From positions 1-13,213 of the forward strand of contig JAJKFJ010024581.1 in the NCBI GenBank assembly GCA_027382625.1: a stretch of DNA of 13,213 bases. The letters are read 5' to 3'. Under the pieces are notes generated by a model. It was not told the origin of the DNA. It saw only the letters and a program-made list of their open reading frames with translations, and did not search any database. Every line of letters begins with the position of its first letter. The first letter of the stretch is position 1. This document shows positions 1 through 9,550 of this stretch, piece by piece. The position numbers were made by a program, and so were the translations under genes. The stretch is from Tetmemena sp. SeJ-2015. Taxonomy: Eukaryota > Ciliophora > Spirotrichea > Sporadotrichida > Oxytrichidae.

Positions 1-3000
1 AAAAAGCTAGGAAAGAAAATAAATTAACTTCTTTCATATCTACCTTAGTTAAATAATAGAACTATGCATCTTCTGGAGTGATTTCTAGAAAGTTAGTATT
101 GGTTGTCTTAATTTTGAAGTCAGCAGAATTCTCAGTGGGATATGCAAAGCCTTTGCTAACCAAAATAAAAACTCCATCAGTCCTGTAACCATCTAATTGG
201 ATATGCAGGCTGCAATTAGAGCAGTCTAGTGCATACGTAAAATACGAAATTGCGTTTAATATAAGGTGGAATATAAAAATCTGAAATATTAAGTTGATAA
301 AAATCAATAAATTATTGAGCGAAAGTTTGAACCTTGTGAATATAAATTTAATAGTCTGAGAATCTAGGAATTAAGCTTGAGCAGATATTAAAGATGCTAC
401 AAAAAATTCTAGAATCTTAGAATTAGGTCGACTGATGAATAGCATCGATCTTCAAGAAAATTGCCCTGTGGGCAGTATTTTTTACAAAAAAAGTTTTTCA
501 GTTTCACTTTTTTTTCATACAGAAGATCAAATTAATTAAAAAGTGATCTATATTTTTTTAAAAAAAAAAACAACTGTTAAATTTGTATTTTAAAATGACT
601 TTTAAATTTCTGATTTCTGCCCTAAATTATAGTTAATCTTTGAACAGCAGACTCTGTTTTCCACAAATTGCGAACTATAAAATATAGAAGTTTTATCTTG
701 CTGTGAAAGTATAGCCACTTTAATCTATCAACTTGCCAACATCTTTCTAAACCTCAAAGCTAAACGCTAAATATTTGCCTGCCTCTGCAGGAAATACTCC
801 AAAAACAATTATGCATTCGCTTTCATCTTCATAATTTGTAATTTCGCAGCCCTTAATTTCTTATTTTTAGAACTCGATAACTTTCTTATGTAACTTATTT
901 ACACCCTTGTGTGTATAGTTATCTAGTGAAGGTAGTACTAGTTCATTCTTAGAAAATGCTGTATAAGAAATCTTCTAGTACTCATAAAATTTAATAGGAA
1001 ACAGATTAATATAAAATCAAATCAAATCAATTAAAAGAGAGAGAAATTTAAGGGGTGGTGTGAATATAAATAAATAACTTACAATTGTATTAATAATTTA
1101 TTACAAGTAGGAATAATTATTCAACAAACACTTATTGAGCAAACGAATCTTTAAAATAAGCATTGAAAATTATATTTAAAAATGTATGTAGAGTTGACAT
1201 CATTCTTTGAGCTTATTAAAAATGAAGCCATAATATTTAATCGAACTATCTATATAGATACATCTCGAAGTCCAAACTCATAAATTTTAACTGATTATAA
1301 AAATCGTTTTACTACTTTAACAAATTTTTTAGACAGAAATTACTCAAAGATTTCTCTTTAACTAGCTACCAATATAGCTTCGTTTGAAAATGCCTAAAGT
1401 TAACTCACGATGAAATCAGTATTTTCTGGATCTACAACTACATAGTAAACTATCACACTAATTATTTATTAACAGCCTTGAAAGTTTTTCTACTTTAGTA
1501 ATATGGTGTGCTTACTTAGTCTTCAACCACAAATTCTAAGCTTCCATAGTAAAGGTGCCTAGGTTATATATTCAAGTATCGGATTTGTATCTTGGAGCCA
1601 CAGCCTTCAATTTCTGCACATATAACAGAGATGTAGAGCGTGCATGTGTTGTCGCTAGAGTAATAAATAATTGCAATTTGTTTGTATGTTAGCTTATTGC
1701 AACTGGGGTTCTTCTTAATCAAATCTTGGCTTGAGATTATGAGGTTCTTAGCAGTGTTGAAATTTGCTGCTGTTTTTAATGAAAAATCATGGTGCTCTTT
1801 GCTTGGCTCCTAATTATTCTGATTAGCACTCACATATATTCTCTAGCTATCTGAGGTCTTAGAAATTAAGGAAATTTAGATATCTGTCTCTGGCTCCTTC
1901 ACATAATTTAAAAGCAATATATTACTAATAAATATTTGAGGAGGTCAATTAGAAAACTGAATTTATTAATCAGAAACCTAAGGACAAGAAAATTTTTATG
2001 AAATAGGATAAACAAAGTTATTAAACTTTCATTCTAATAATCCTCAAGAATTAGAGTCTTGAAGACATTCTTATAAAAATAAAAATTGTCAGAAATGATT
2101 AAAAATTTATGGAGAATCTTTTGATGAATTTATAAGTGTCAATTATAGATTTTATATTACTGAGTTAATTTAAAAATTGATTACATCTATTGAAGATGCC
2201 ACTAAGTCATAAAAAAATTAAGATATATTTTCAAATTTAGCTTACACTTTCTCAATAATGCTTAAAGAAAATCTTATCTCGGTATCCTATATCAAATTGT
2301 CTTAAAGCATTCGCATCTAGATGAGCTATCGTATCTTAATAGCTTACTGATATCGAGAAGTCAAAATAATTTATTTTTAATCTATTTAATTTATTTAATA
2401 ATCGGATTAAAATTAGAGATTTGGGTCATGCTAAGGAGTAATAAGGAAGTAATACCTGCCCTTTCTTTAATAAAACGACTCATCCTCTGGGGTTATTGTA
2501 AATAAACCCTCATAGATAATTTTTTTACCATACTTATTTTCGCTTGGAACTTCCCCATAAGAAATATAGTACTTCAAACTAGCAAATAGCCATTAAAAAT
2601 CAATAGCTAAGCCAATATCATCTGTCTCTTCAATATCGACATCAAAATAAAGCAAAGCAGAATCATTTTCAGATTGCAAACGATACACCATGGGCACTCC
2701 TTCGTAAAGCATTATCGCCTCCTTCTATTTGCTAATCTAAGAATTTCTCTAAAATAAAATATTAGCATCTCTAAATAGAGGCAAGAATCTGATAAGAGCA
2801 GAAGGTAGCTCCTCGAACTGCTAAATAGTAGTTAACTTGGGACATACCTTGAAGTTCCTCAAGAGATAAAGTAATAGATTTGTGCTAAGTTGTAGGATTA
2901 ATATCCCTCAAGTGAGTCCTGTAAAAATTTGGCTTAATTGAACTATAAAATATATGTTCAAGATTTCTTCTGTTTAAATATCATTTAAGGTTAGATACAA

Positions 3001-5500
3001 TAGGCATTCTCCATGTAATTGAGTCAAGCTAAAGCGAATACTGCTTACATCTTCTATAGAAACCAGAATAAGCTAATAGTACTGCGTTTCATTCATTGCG
3101 ACTTAGTTCAGAGATTAAGTATTTTCTTGCAGGATAATATAGTTCCTCTACTTGTGAGAGATTGTCATTTCGTAATTCATTTACCAAGGCTCTGCATTGT
3201 AAACAACTATCTGATAAAAGCAATCATCACCCTCCTCTGCATCTTCATCACACAGATCCTCTTGATGATTTAGAGAAATAAAGAAATTGAGTCAATCAAA
3301 TATTAAGTTATCTTTGTAACAGTGTTTAAATAGTTTCTCTAGATAAAGTAGAAATTTTTAAGACTTTATTCTTAGAATCTGAGCCTCTAATGATTGAAAT
3401 ATGATCTTCCTCTATTTCCAGTACATCGTTAGATAAGAATCGAATTAGCTCTTTATTAGCTTTACCGTTCTCAGGCTTATCTTTGATATTTACTTGTATC
3501 CTTATCGCATCTTCCTCATCTTCTTAAACTTCATCCTTGTTAGTTAAGAGTTTGTCTTTTGGAAAATGGACTGCAGTTATTTTATTGTTGGAAGAGGAAG
3601 GGTTAACTTTGACTTGAATTATAGAGGACGCTCTTGTTTTTTAAACTGAAGAAAATGCCCTCAGAGTATTAAAAAGCATTAGAGAAGAATTGTAGTAAGT
3701 TTTCATTTTATAATAGTTTTACTCCATACACAAATTATGATCATTTCAAAATGATGATCTATCTCTACCTTTATAATTTGTCCATTAGACACTCCCTTCT
3801 TGTAAGGTGAATCTTTTGAGAGGAATGTTTCTAATGAGAAGTCATCCTTGCATTCATAACCCTAAACTTAAGAGCAAAACTTTACGCCTACCAAGAGATC
3901 ACCTCCACTCCAGGGAGTCACATCAAATTCGATTCTGATGTCTTCTTTTTTAAAATCTAGTTTAGGTACTTAATACAGATGCACATCCGTACTCTTATCT
4001 TTGAGTGTAAATTTCTCCATCATTCCATCTTCTATCTTAAAATTAATTAAATCAAAGAAAGGGGCTCATCAGGATCCTGCTCTTTTACTTGAATAGTGTA
4101 AGAAGACTAAGTTGAGCCATAGACGCAAATATAGTACAGCCCATTATTCTTGTCTTAGTAAATTGGCCTTGATTTCTAAGGCATTTCTAGATGATTGCTA
4201 TCCTCTTCCTAGTAAGCGAAATCTTAATAATTAGTAGGAAGTTGATAATTATTAGCTGCTAGCCTTACATGGCCAGAGTAGGTTGTTACTCTCACATGTA
4301 CATCAACCAGTTCAGATTGAATGAAGTCAATAAAATAATATTGAGAAGTATTTGTAGCACTGCCTCTCATTTTAGGAAACTAAGTCATCTAAAGGCTCGT
4401 GGCTAAAAATATATGGAGTCGCATTCTCAGTTTAATAAATAATTAAGCCATGATGTGATAGTATCCTTAATCCTTAGCGTTAAGAATGATTCTAATTAAA
4501 ATATCTTCAGCCCAAAATTCTGGATTATGCTCTTTCGTAAACCTTACAGCATTTCCTCTCTTCCAAACTTAATTTGCGAAATAATTTTCTTGGCCAATCT
4601 ATTCATGCTTCAAGTTGACTCTTTATATGAGTAAATCCAAATCTTTAGCAGATCCTCGATATGCAGAGGCCTTAAATACAATAGAGTTTATTTGAGAAGA
4701 GTTCTTAGGAAGAGTAAAGAGGAATGGCTTGGAGGAATATTATGTCATGTAAATTTAGAACTCCTCTCCATCCTTTAACAAAAGAGTCTTAGCGGATTCA
4801 ATTTAAAAGATTATTTCGCAATCTTGAGGAGAAACAATAGTTATATAGAGGGTGCTATTGTATAGTATCTTAGATTAGTGGAGATAGCAGAGATCTCTAT
4901 TCGACTAACCGCAAATCCAGTCAGCTGTCGTACTATCAGGCTTGTCTACTGTCTAAAAAAGATAAAAACTTAAGTCAAATAGAAATTTACTGTCGATATG
5001 AAAACTTAAGGATAGATTCCATCACTCTAAGGGTCTACTTTAACGATGATATATATTTAAAAGAAAATTTCACATTTCTTTCTAATTTGAGCTTTAAGAT
5101 TAAATTGAATGAAGACTTTGTTTATTTATAATTTTAAACTTCAATTTTTTAGGTTTTCCTGATATCAGCTTTGAATTCTAATAAAATCACTGATTTTACA
5201 AAATATTTTGCTTTAAATGTGTACAAAGTATGATAAATTATTTTTTATAATTGGCATAAATGTGTTCATTTTTTAAAAATTTTTATTTAACTTAAAATAT
5301 AAATTGCTTTTATTTGATAAATATTTTGGGGTTGCATAAAAGTAAAAAAAATTTTAATATGAAAAAAACGATGACATCATATCCAGTTTTTCCTTAGGGA
5401 TCAAAGATTTTGTAGTAGGGTTCATTCTTTTTTAGGGAGATTATTTTTTCATATAAGATTTCTCCAATTTCGTCTGGTTCTGTCTATTGATGCGAGAAAT
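1..5500 (-). CDS. Large repetitive PPC-like beta-rich protein, germline version split by IESs; 3' end outside window
   Basis: Seven minus-strand coding segments join into one TGA-free frame of about 1050 codons: ~5500-5367, 5049-3752, 3269-2768, 2753-2439, 1931-1386, 959-665 and 254-1. Introns inferred at 4953-4990 (38 nt), 4036-4088 (53), 2970-2998 (29) and 1490-1515 (26). The product repeats a beta-rich unit: an aromatic YY-hydrophobic strand (YYICVYG, YYLAVRG, FYQIVVYN, YYFLI), then a D-I/V-x-I/V strand and a YIS/FIST-like turn (VFISTTVDKPDS, YISYGEVPSENKYG, IYVSANQ). This resembles pre-peptidase C-terminal (PPC)-like repeats in large ciliate secreted or surface proteins; the family call is by eye and its function is unknown. 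No signal peptide was placed, because the 5' end is unresolved upstream of about 5500, and the 3' end lies left of base 1. Frame continuity across the junctions is strong; the 1926/2439 junction is the weakest. Confidence 0.75.
247..664 (-). other. IES (418 bp), pointer AAATTGCG
   Basis: The 8 bp repeat AAATTGCG occurs at 247-254 and 665-672. Both copies sit in the same codon phase of the minus-strand gene. Removing one copy plus the spacer joins the segment ending ILQFAI to the one beginning SYFTYALDCSNC, in frame. The removed DNA is AT-rich with no recognisable gene. It also accounts for a hydrophobic pseudo-start upstream of 254. Confidence 0.82.
952..1385 (-). other. IES (434 bp), pointer GAAAATGC
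   Basis: GAAAATGC occurs at 952-959 and 1386-1393 in matching codon phase. Joining gives ...DFIVSQLQAFSKNELVLP..., continuous on both sides. The spacer is AT-rich and I see no gene in it. Confidence 0.84.
1926..2438 (-). other. Probable IES (513 bp), pointer TAATAA
   Basis: The 6 bp repeat TAATAA occurs at 1926-1931 and 2439-2444 in matching codon phase. Joining gives RYYFLISNILLLNYVKEPE in frame. The pointer is short and low in complexity, so the exact junction is uncertain. An alternative 5 bp match (TCTAA on the coding strand) a little further into each flank also keeps the frame. The region between is AT-rich and does not look coding. Confidence 0.5.
2746..2767 (-). other. Very short IES (22 bp), pointer TCTCTAAA
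   Basis: TCTCTAAA occurs at 2746-2753 and 2768-2775, so only 14 bases separate the copies. Deleting 22 bp switches the frame exactly where homology-like reading changes phase: ...SYQILASIQ continues into RNSQISKQKEAIMLYEGVP. There is no GT on the coding strand here that would allow an intron instead. Confidence 0.83.
3263..3751 (-). other. IES (489 bp) carrying a complete gene, pointer TGATGAT
   Basis: TGATGAT occurs at 3263-3269 and 3752-3758 in matching codon phase of the outer gene. Joining gives GQIIKVEIDHQEDLCDEDAE in frame, and the PPC-like reading continues on both sides. Without the join, the left segment runs into TGA just past 3710 and the right segment has a TGA upstream of it. 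The spacer holds the UPF0235 gene (3296-3706) on the same strand, so most of this IES is coding for another protein. Confidence 0.85.
3296..3706 (-). CDS. UPF0235/YggU (DUF167) family protein, complete, nested in an IES
   Basis: A 136-residue intact frame without introns, ATG at 3706 and TGA at 3298-3296, using TAA for glutamine. Residues 68-118 carry the family signature: a strand IRIQVNIKDKP, the motif PENGKAN at 78-84 followed by KELIRFL, and the C-terminal IIRGSDSKNKVLKI at 105-118. UPF0235 proteins are small alpha/beta proteins found from bacteria (YggU) to animals (C15orf40-like), with no settled biochemical role. The first ~28 residues hold R, K, S and hydrophobics with few acidic residues, compatible with a mitochondrial presequence, which is inference. 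An acidic insert (about 58-66) separates two beta strands. The gene has 45 bp between its ATG and the upstream pointer and 26 bp between its stop and the downstream pointer. A later Met10 start is possible. Confidence 0.9.
5042..5366 (-). other. IES (325 bp), pointer AACGATGA
   Basis: AACGATGA occurs at 5042-5049 and 5367-5374. Removing the spacer plus one copy joins GKTGYDVIV to KVDPQSDGIYPQVFIST in frame, completing a typical repeat strand. The pointer contains no internal or terminal TA, which argues against a Paramecium-type IES. The spacer is very AT-rich and has no recognisable gene. Confidence 0.9.
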
Positions 5501-6193
5501 TAAAAAAAAAATTGAATTTAATATCATAAATGTAATAACTTTAAAATTTCGTGATAACAGTTTAGTGAGAATTTGATTTAAATTTATTATGATTCTATTA
5601 AATTTAGATTTTAAGAACTTTCATTTTTGGATCCTCTATCAGAAAATTAAAAAGTTATGTCGGCCAAAAGGAGATAGGTTATTTATTGGATGCGTTTCAA
5701 CAACCAACTAACTTTCTTCAGAGACCTCCAATTATAGTGGTGACTAAAAATATTTATATTAAAATTGATTAGCAATCGAAGAAGCCCATGTTCATCTAAA
5801 TCCCTCGCATTCTATGGACAGATATTTACAACAACTTGTATTTATTAATTAATTCCCATTTTAATTAAATCTCAACTCTATTATCAGCTGATAGATATCA
5901 TAGTAGCTAAAATCAGAAAAAGGCTGAACCGCCATTTAAAAAAATAATTTTTGGCTATTAAGGGAGAGTTTAAATGTATTCATATGTAAATATTACAAAG
6001 TATAAATAGAATCTGCATATTTATCAACAAATTTGATATCAACCATTGATTTTTTGAGAATTTAAAGAGTTTGTTTAAATTTAAAACTCAGACATAATTT
6101 TAGCACATTATTGCCTAAATAAAATGTAAAATTAGTATTTATAAAATATTTATGAATGCAATAATAAGATTAAAGTAGTTAAATAGTGGGAAA
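5501..6193. other. Unresolved spacer between divergent genes, with a coding-like island
   Basis: This stretch separates the 5' side of the minus-strand repeat gene from the plus-strand CLC start. About 5640-5960 has a more balanced base composition than its surroundings and reads open, protein-like, in several frames on both strands. I could not choose a frame. It may hold the first segment of the repeat gene or a segment of another gene. The rest is AT-rich, and I see nothing in it beyond presumed 5' flanks. Confidence 0.3.
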
Positions 6194-7788
6194 ATGGCCA
6201 CTCCTGATATAAACAATATGGTTGTAAAATACTTTTCCTTCTTAAAAAATTAGCTTATTTTATTTTAATGAGATGATAGGTTAATCCAGCCAGGCCCAAT
6301 CAAAGGCATAACTTCTTTATCACAGGTATGATAGTAATCAGTTAACTTTATTCTAAAAATTCAAAAATATGACGCATTTTATTGCTTTGGAAATGTCCAG
6401 GATAGTTTTATTTCTTTGAAATAATTTTCCACTCACAAGAATATTCTAAATTTATGAAAACAAAAGAGCCCTTATACTTGCTAATAATGATGACTTGTAG
6501 ATTTCTTCAATAATTATGATGAGGTAGCGCAGGTGCCAGGACTTAAAGCTTAGATCCCAACTAGCGGAGGACAATAAAATCTAGATGAATCTTTTGAAAA
6601 AGAAAAGCCAGTTGGATTTTTCATGTAGATCATAATCAAGTCCATTAATTTATTTCTTAATGCAACATCAGCAGTGTTCGAGAAATTAGGAATATAAAAT
6701 TGGCTAAATTTCCATAAATTATTTTACGAATATACAACTTCAATCAATTTCTATTTCTAGCTCTGCTGGGAATATGCACTGCAATTATTGCATTCATAGT
6801 AGACATAATATCATATAACTTAATCGACTGTAAGTGTTATACTTACTAACCGCATTTTTAGTGAAACTATCGATTTGCAACGATGTTGAGTACCCTTACT
6901 TGATTAGGTTTGCCATTTACATTTTGTTTGCTGTTGTATTCACTCTAATTGCTGCCTCAATCGGTGCTTTCATTAGCACAGAAGCAGAGGGCTCTGGTAT
7001 ACCAGAAATAAAAGCTATCATTGCTGGCATAGATATTTACAAATTCCTGTCCCTGCAAACTTGCTTCGGAAAGATGATAGGACTTATAGCAGGTCTAATA
7101 GGAGGTTTGCCAGTTGGAAGAGAGGGACCATTTGTGCACATGAGTGCTTGCATAGCCTCAAAACTAGCCAAGTTTAAATGCTTTGAAGATATTCAGAATA
7201 ATCAAGCTCTTAAGAAGACTATGTATTCTGCCGCAGTTGCAGCAGGCATGACAGCTGCCTTCGGTGCACCAATGGGAGCTATCATGTTTTCAATTGAAGT
7301 TTCAACCACCTACTATATGGTCAGTAACCTATTCAAGAGCTTCTTCTGTGTAACATTCAGTATAATCATCTACAAAGTATTGGAAATGCTTAATTGGCTA
7401 ACTCTTTACCAACCAACTAAGTACCCAATGAGTATTAAAGTGGATCATGAAATTTTCCTTTATGCAATTTTGGGAATTATTTGCGGTCTCCTTGGAGCAG
7501 TCACAATCCAAGTTAAAGAAATTGCTTTAATTTTATAAAGTAATGACTAAGATCATTTTCTTGAGAACTAGATTCAAGACTCCTTGGCTTTCAGATAGAT
7601 GGCTTTGGTGTATCAGCGTTGGTCTTGCCGTGGGTCTTATAAAATTCCCTGTCAGCTTCATGAAAGCTAGTGAGTATAGAATTCTCAGCCATATGTTCGC
7701 AAATAATGATTTGGACATTAACAGCGATGGATATATTTGGAGTCATCCAAATGTTCCTTTCAATCTCACAATATACTGCATTCATAAA
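6194..7788 (+). CDS. CLC-type chloride channel/transporter, 5' part only
   Basis: After removing IESs at 6214-6507 and 6704-6756 and introns at 6830-6861 (32 nt, with TACTAAC) and 7512-7551 (40 nt), the reading is 392 codons from ATG 6194 to about 7788. CLC proteins are dimeric membrane anion channels or Cl-/H+ exchangers. Visible hallmarks are EGSGIPEIK (filter motif GSGIP), GLPVGREGPFVHMSA (second motif with the gating glutamate in GREGP), FGAPMGAIMFSIEV, and several hydrophobic helices, the first being LLGICTAIIAFIVDIISY. Family-like reading stops after FNLTIYCIHK; the third filter motif (GxFxP), the last helices and the C-terminal CBS domains are absent. The frame stays open into AT-rich sequence that is not CLC-like, so 7788 marks the end of homology, not a stop codon. 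Start choice: this ATG is the first in frame and gives a short acidic cytoplasmic N-terminus. Confidence 0.93.
6214..6507 (+). other. IES (294 bp) in the CLC gene, pointer CAATA
   Basis: CAATA occurs at 6214-6218 and 6508-6512. Joining gives MATPDINNNYDEVAQVPGLK in frame. Without it the downstream frame meets two TGA codons just upstream and has no ATG. The spacer is AT-rich with no gene seen. Confidence 0.82.
6704..6756 (+). other. IES (53 bp) in the CLC gene, pointer CTA
   Basis: CTA occurs at 6704-6706 and 6757-6759. Deleting 53 bp joins ...GIQNW to LALLGICTAIIAF, restoring the first CLC helix. A GC..AG intron over 6703-6760 would leave the wrong frame, and no suitable GT is present. Confidence 0.88.
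6830..6861 (+). other. Spliceosomal intron, 32 nt (CLC)
   Basis: GTAAGT...TTTTTAG with a perfect TACTAAC branch-point-like box at 6844-6850. Its removal joins NLID to LKLSICNDVEYPY in frame. Confidence 0.92.
7512..7551 (+). other. Spliceosomal intron, 40 nt (CLC)
   Basis: GTTAAAG...GACTAAG. Removal moves the reading from the GLLGAVTIQ frame to IIFLRTRFKTPWLSDRW, which is continuous with the family. Confidence 0.85.
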
Positions 7789-7920
7789 TAAAAAACTTTA
7801 TAGATATTCTGTAAGATTATCTTAAAGTGTGATAGTTATAGTAAATTTATGCCTTCAAGATTCTCATCTTCTGAAAGATGCTTAAAATTGAAAGATTCTT
7901 AAAATTTAATCATATTGTTC
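7789..7920. other. Short AT-rich spacer between the CLC break and the sorting nexin 3' end
   Basis: No gene seen. It carries one copy (7814-7827) of the 14 bp sequence AGATTATCTTAAAG, repeated at 10998-11011. Confidence 0.4.
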
Positions 7921-9379
7921 TCAAAAGTATTGCTGATTTTAACCAGCTACTTGCCCCTCTTTAGCAATTGTCTCTGACTTAGCCATGAAATCTCCCCAAA
8001 CTTGCTTGAGTTTATCATTTGATACTTTCTAAAGTCTCACGAACTCTGAGACGATAGTCTTTAATTCTGCCTCTTTATCCTTTCTGAAGGTTTTCAGCTC
8101 ATCAGAGAGGATCTTTGCACTCTCTTTCATTTTCTCAAACAAGAACTCAGTCCTCTTTGACAATTCCGAAGTATTTTTCCTCAATTAGCCTGTCTAGTCA
8201 TCATTGAGACTTATCTACTCCGCTTGCTTTAATTTCTGATCATTGAGCTCATAGTATTTGAAAACTAGGTCTCTTCTTCGCTCGCAGGCTTACAAAGCAG
8301 CATCAATCATTAGCTTGTAATCGTCTATTGGCTCAATTAAAAATAAAAATGGATAAAGCTCTTTGAGATTCCTGACTTACTCTTCCAAAACATCCTTGAT
8401 GCAATTGCTAGAAAGAGAGAAGGATGTAGAGATATCCTTTGAGAGCTTCTATAATTGATCAATACCCACGCCCTTTATATTCATGAAGCTGGCAAAATTC
8501 TCTGAAAGAGCAGAATAATTCTTGGCACTTTCCTCAGTGCACTCGATTAGAGTCAGTACTTCAGTAGAGAGTTAATTGAAAGAACTTTTCAGCGTATCTA
8601 AGTATTCTTCCTCCTTGCAGAATCTGTCAAGTTCTTCCTGGGCTTCAGGATTTGTCTGCCCAAAAGAGTGCTTTCTGGTCTATTACTAGGGAGTATTAGT
8701 TTTCCATACATACTCACCAATCGTTGATTAGGCCTTAGAGATTTTAATAAAAAAGTACAGAGAAGACTGAAGTTAGAGTGCTTATAGCCATAGCTGAGTA
8801 ACTCTGGTTTTGATCAGTGTTATCCGCGATGTATTTGTAGCTCTACTTCTTCTACTCCTCAAACGAGTGATCTTAGCCTGTCAAGAAAGATCTTAGGTCA
8901 TCACTGGAGCATAGTAATCTATGTTTAATAATCTTTTAGAGGAATTTTTCAAGCCCCGTTCTCCTATTCTGTATCTCAGATGAGTCGTCTGAGTACCAAT
9001 TACCTATCGCATTTTTGGGAGGGATAGGAGGTATGATGCAAGTCGTGTATCGAAGCTAAAGAATTTGAAATAGCCACTCGAAATCCTTATAGCGTCTGTA
9101 AACTGAGTGCATTTGGGTGATTTGCTCTTCTTTCGTTTAAATTTTGTAAAGCCTGAACTGACCAACTCTAAATATGTTTAGAACAACATTCTGATGGAAT
9201 TCTTACGTTCCATCTTTGGACCACTTCGGCCCAGTGACTTCTACAGATTTGAAAACTTGCTGCCTCTATTCAATCACACTGTCAAAGACACCATCGCCCT
9301 CTTAGTTCTTATTCATTTCCCCGATGTTATGGGAATAATTTTCCTCGCTGTTGAAGAGTAAATCCTAATTTCTTTGCAT
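7921..9379 (-). CDS. PX-BAR sorting nexin (SNX1/Vps5-like)
   Basis: ATG at 9379, TGA at 7923-7921, one 25 nt intron (8734-8758), 477 residues. An N-terminal acidic/Gln-rich tail leads into a PX domain of roughly residues 50-175. This shows VYRRYKDFEWL (R95/R96), the proline loop IIPPIPPKN and the later RRTGLEKFLQKIIKH, the positions that bind phosphatidylinositol 3-phosphate in known PX domains. Residues from about 210 to the end form a long alpha-helical, coiled-coil-prone region with ACERRRDLVFKYYEL, matching a BAR domain of the SNX1/2/5/6/Vps5 group. Such proteins dimerise on endosomes, curve the membrane and work with retromer in recycling; that role here is inferred from family. The intron's 5' site could be 9 nt upstream (34 nt) without changing frame. 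It is divergent from the RRM gene, 171 bp apart. Confidence 0.92.
8734..8758 (-). other. Spliceosomal intron, 25 nt (sorting nexin)
   Basis: On the coding strand GTACTT...CTCTAAG. Removal joins the PX side (STLTSVFS) to the BAR side (AQSTIGEYVWKTN), avoiding a TGA. Confidence 0.8.
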
Positions 9380-9550
9380 TTTCTCAAATTAATAAATTAT
9401 TGATTCCCAATTTCAAGATAATTTATCTCTCCTCTTATTACCACTGACTCGATAAATTAGGATCTTTAGAAAATATAATCTATCTTAATAAGATACTTCT
9501 TACCGACCGATCCCCTTTCGACTAAATTCTTTAGACCTTCATTCCTTGAA
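9380..9550. promoter_or_regulatory. Shared upstream region of the divergent sorting nexin and RRM genes
   Basis: 171 bp lie between the two ATG codons. It must hold both 5' UTRs and any promoter elements. It is AT-rich and I see no specific known motif. Its role as a bidirectional promoter follows from position only. Confidence 0.5.

Noticed and set aside
62..307. Minus-strand frame with a hydrophobic, signal-peptide-like N-terminus from a Met at 307
   Set aside because: The hydrophobic start lies in IES sequence upstream of the pointer at 247-254. Only 254-62 and onward to base 1 is coding, as a downstream segment of the large repeat gene.
3019..3273. Plus-strand 84-codon frame
   Set aside because: It is antisense to a well-supported segment of the repeat gene, with no family-like sequence.
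4036..4088. Apparent one-base frameshift or sequencing error in the repeat gene
   Set aside because: A 53 nt GT..AG intron explains the frame change and improves the motif (SSYTIQ joined to IEDGMMEKF).
4325..4440. Alternative minus-strand frame reading TENATPYIFSHEPLDD
   Set aside because: Using it requires two compensating shifts with no intron or pointer, while the main frame is open without any change.
6703..6760. GC..AG intron instead of an IES in the CLC gene
   Set aside because: It leaves the wrong reading frame, whereas the CTA-pointer deletion restores the conserved helix.
7533..7785. Minus-strand frames opposite the CLC gene
   Set aside because: They are antisense to conserved CLC sequence with no independent support.
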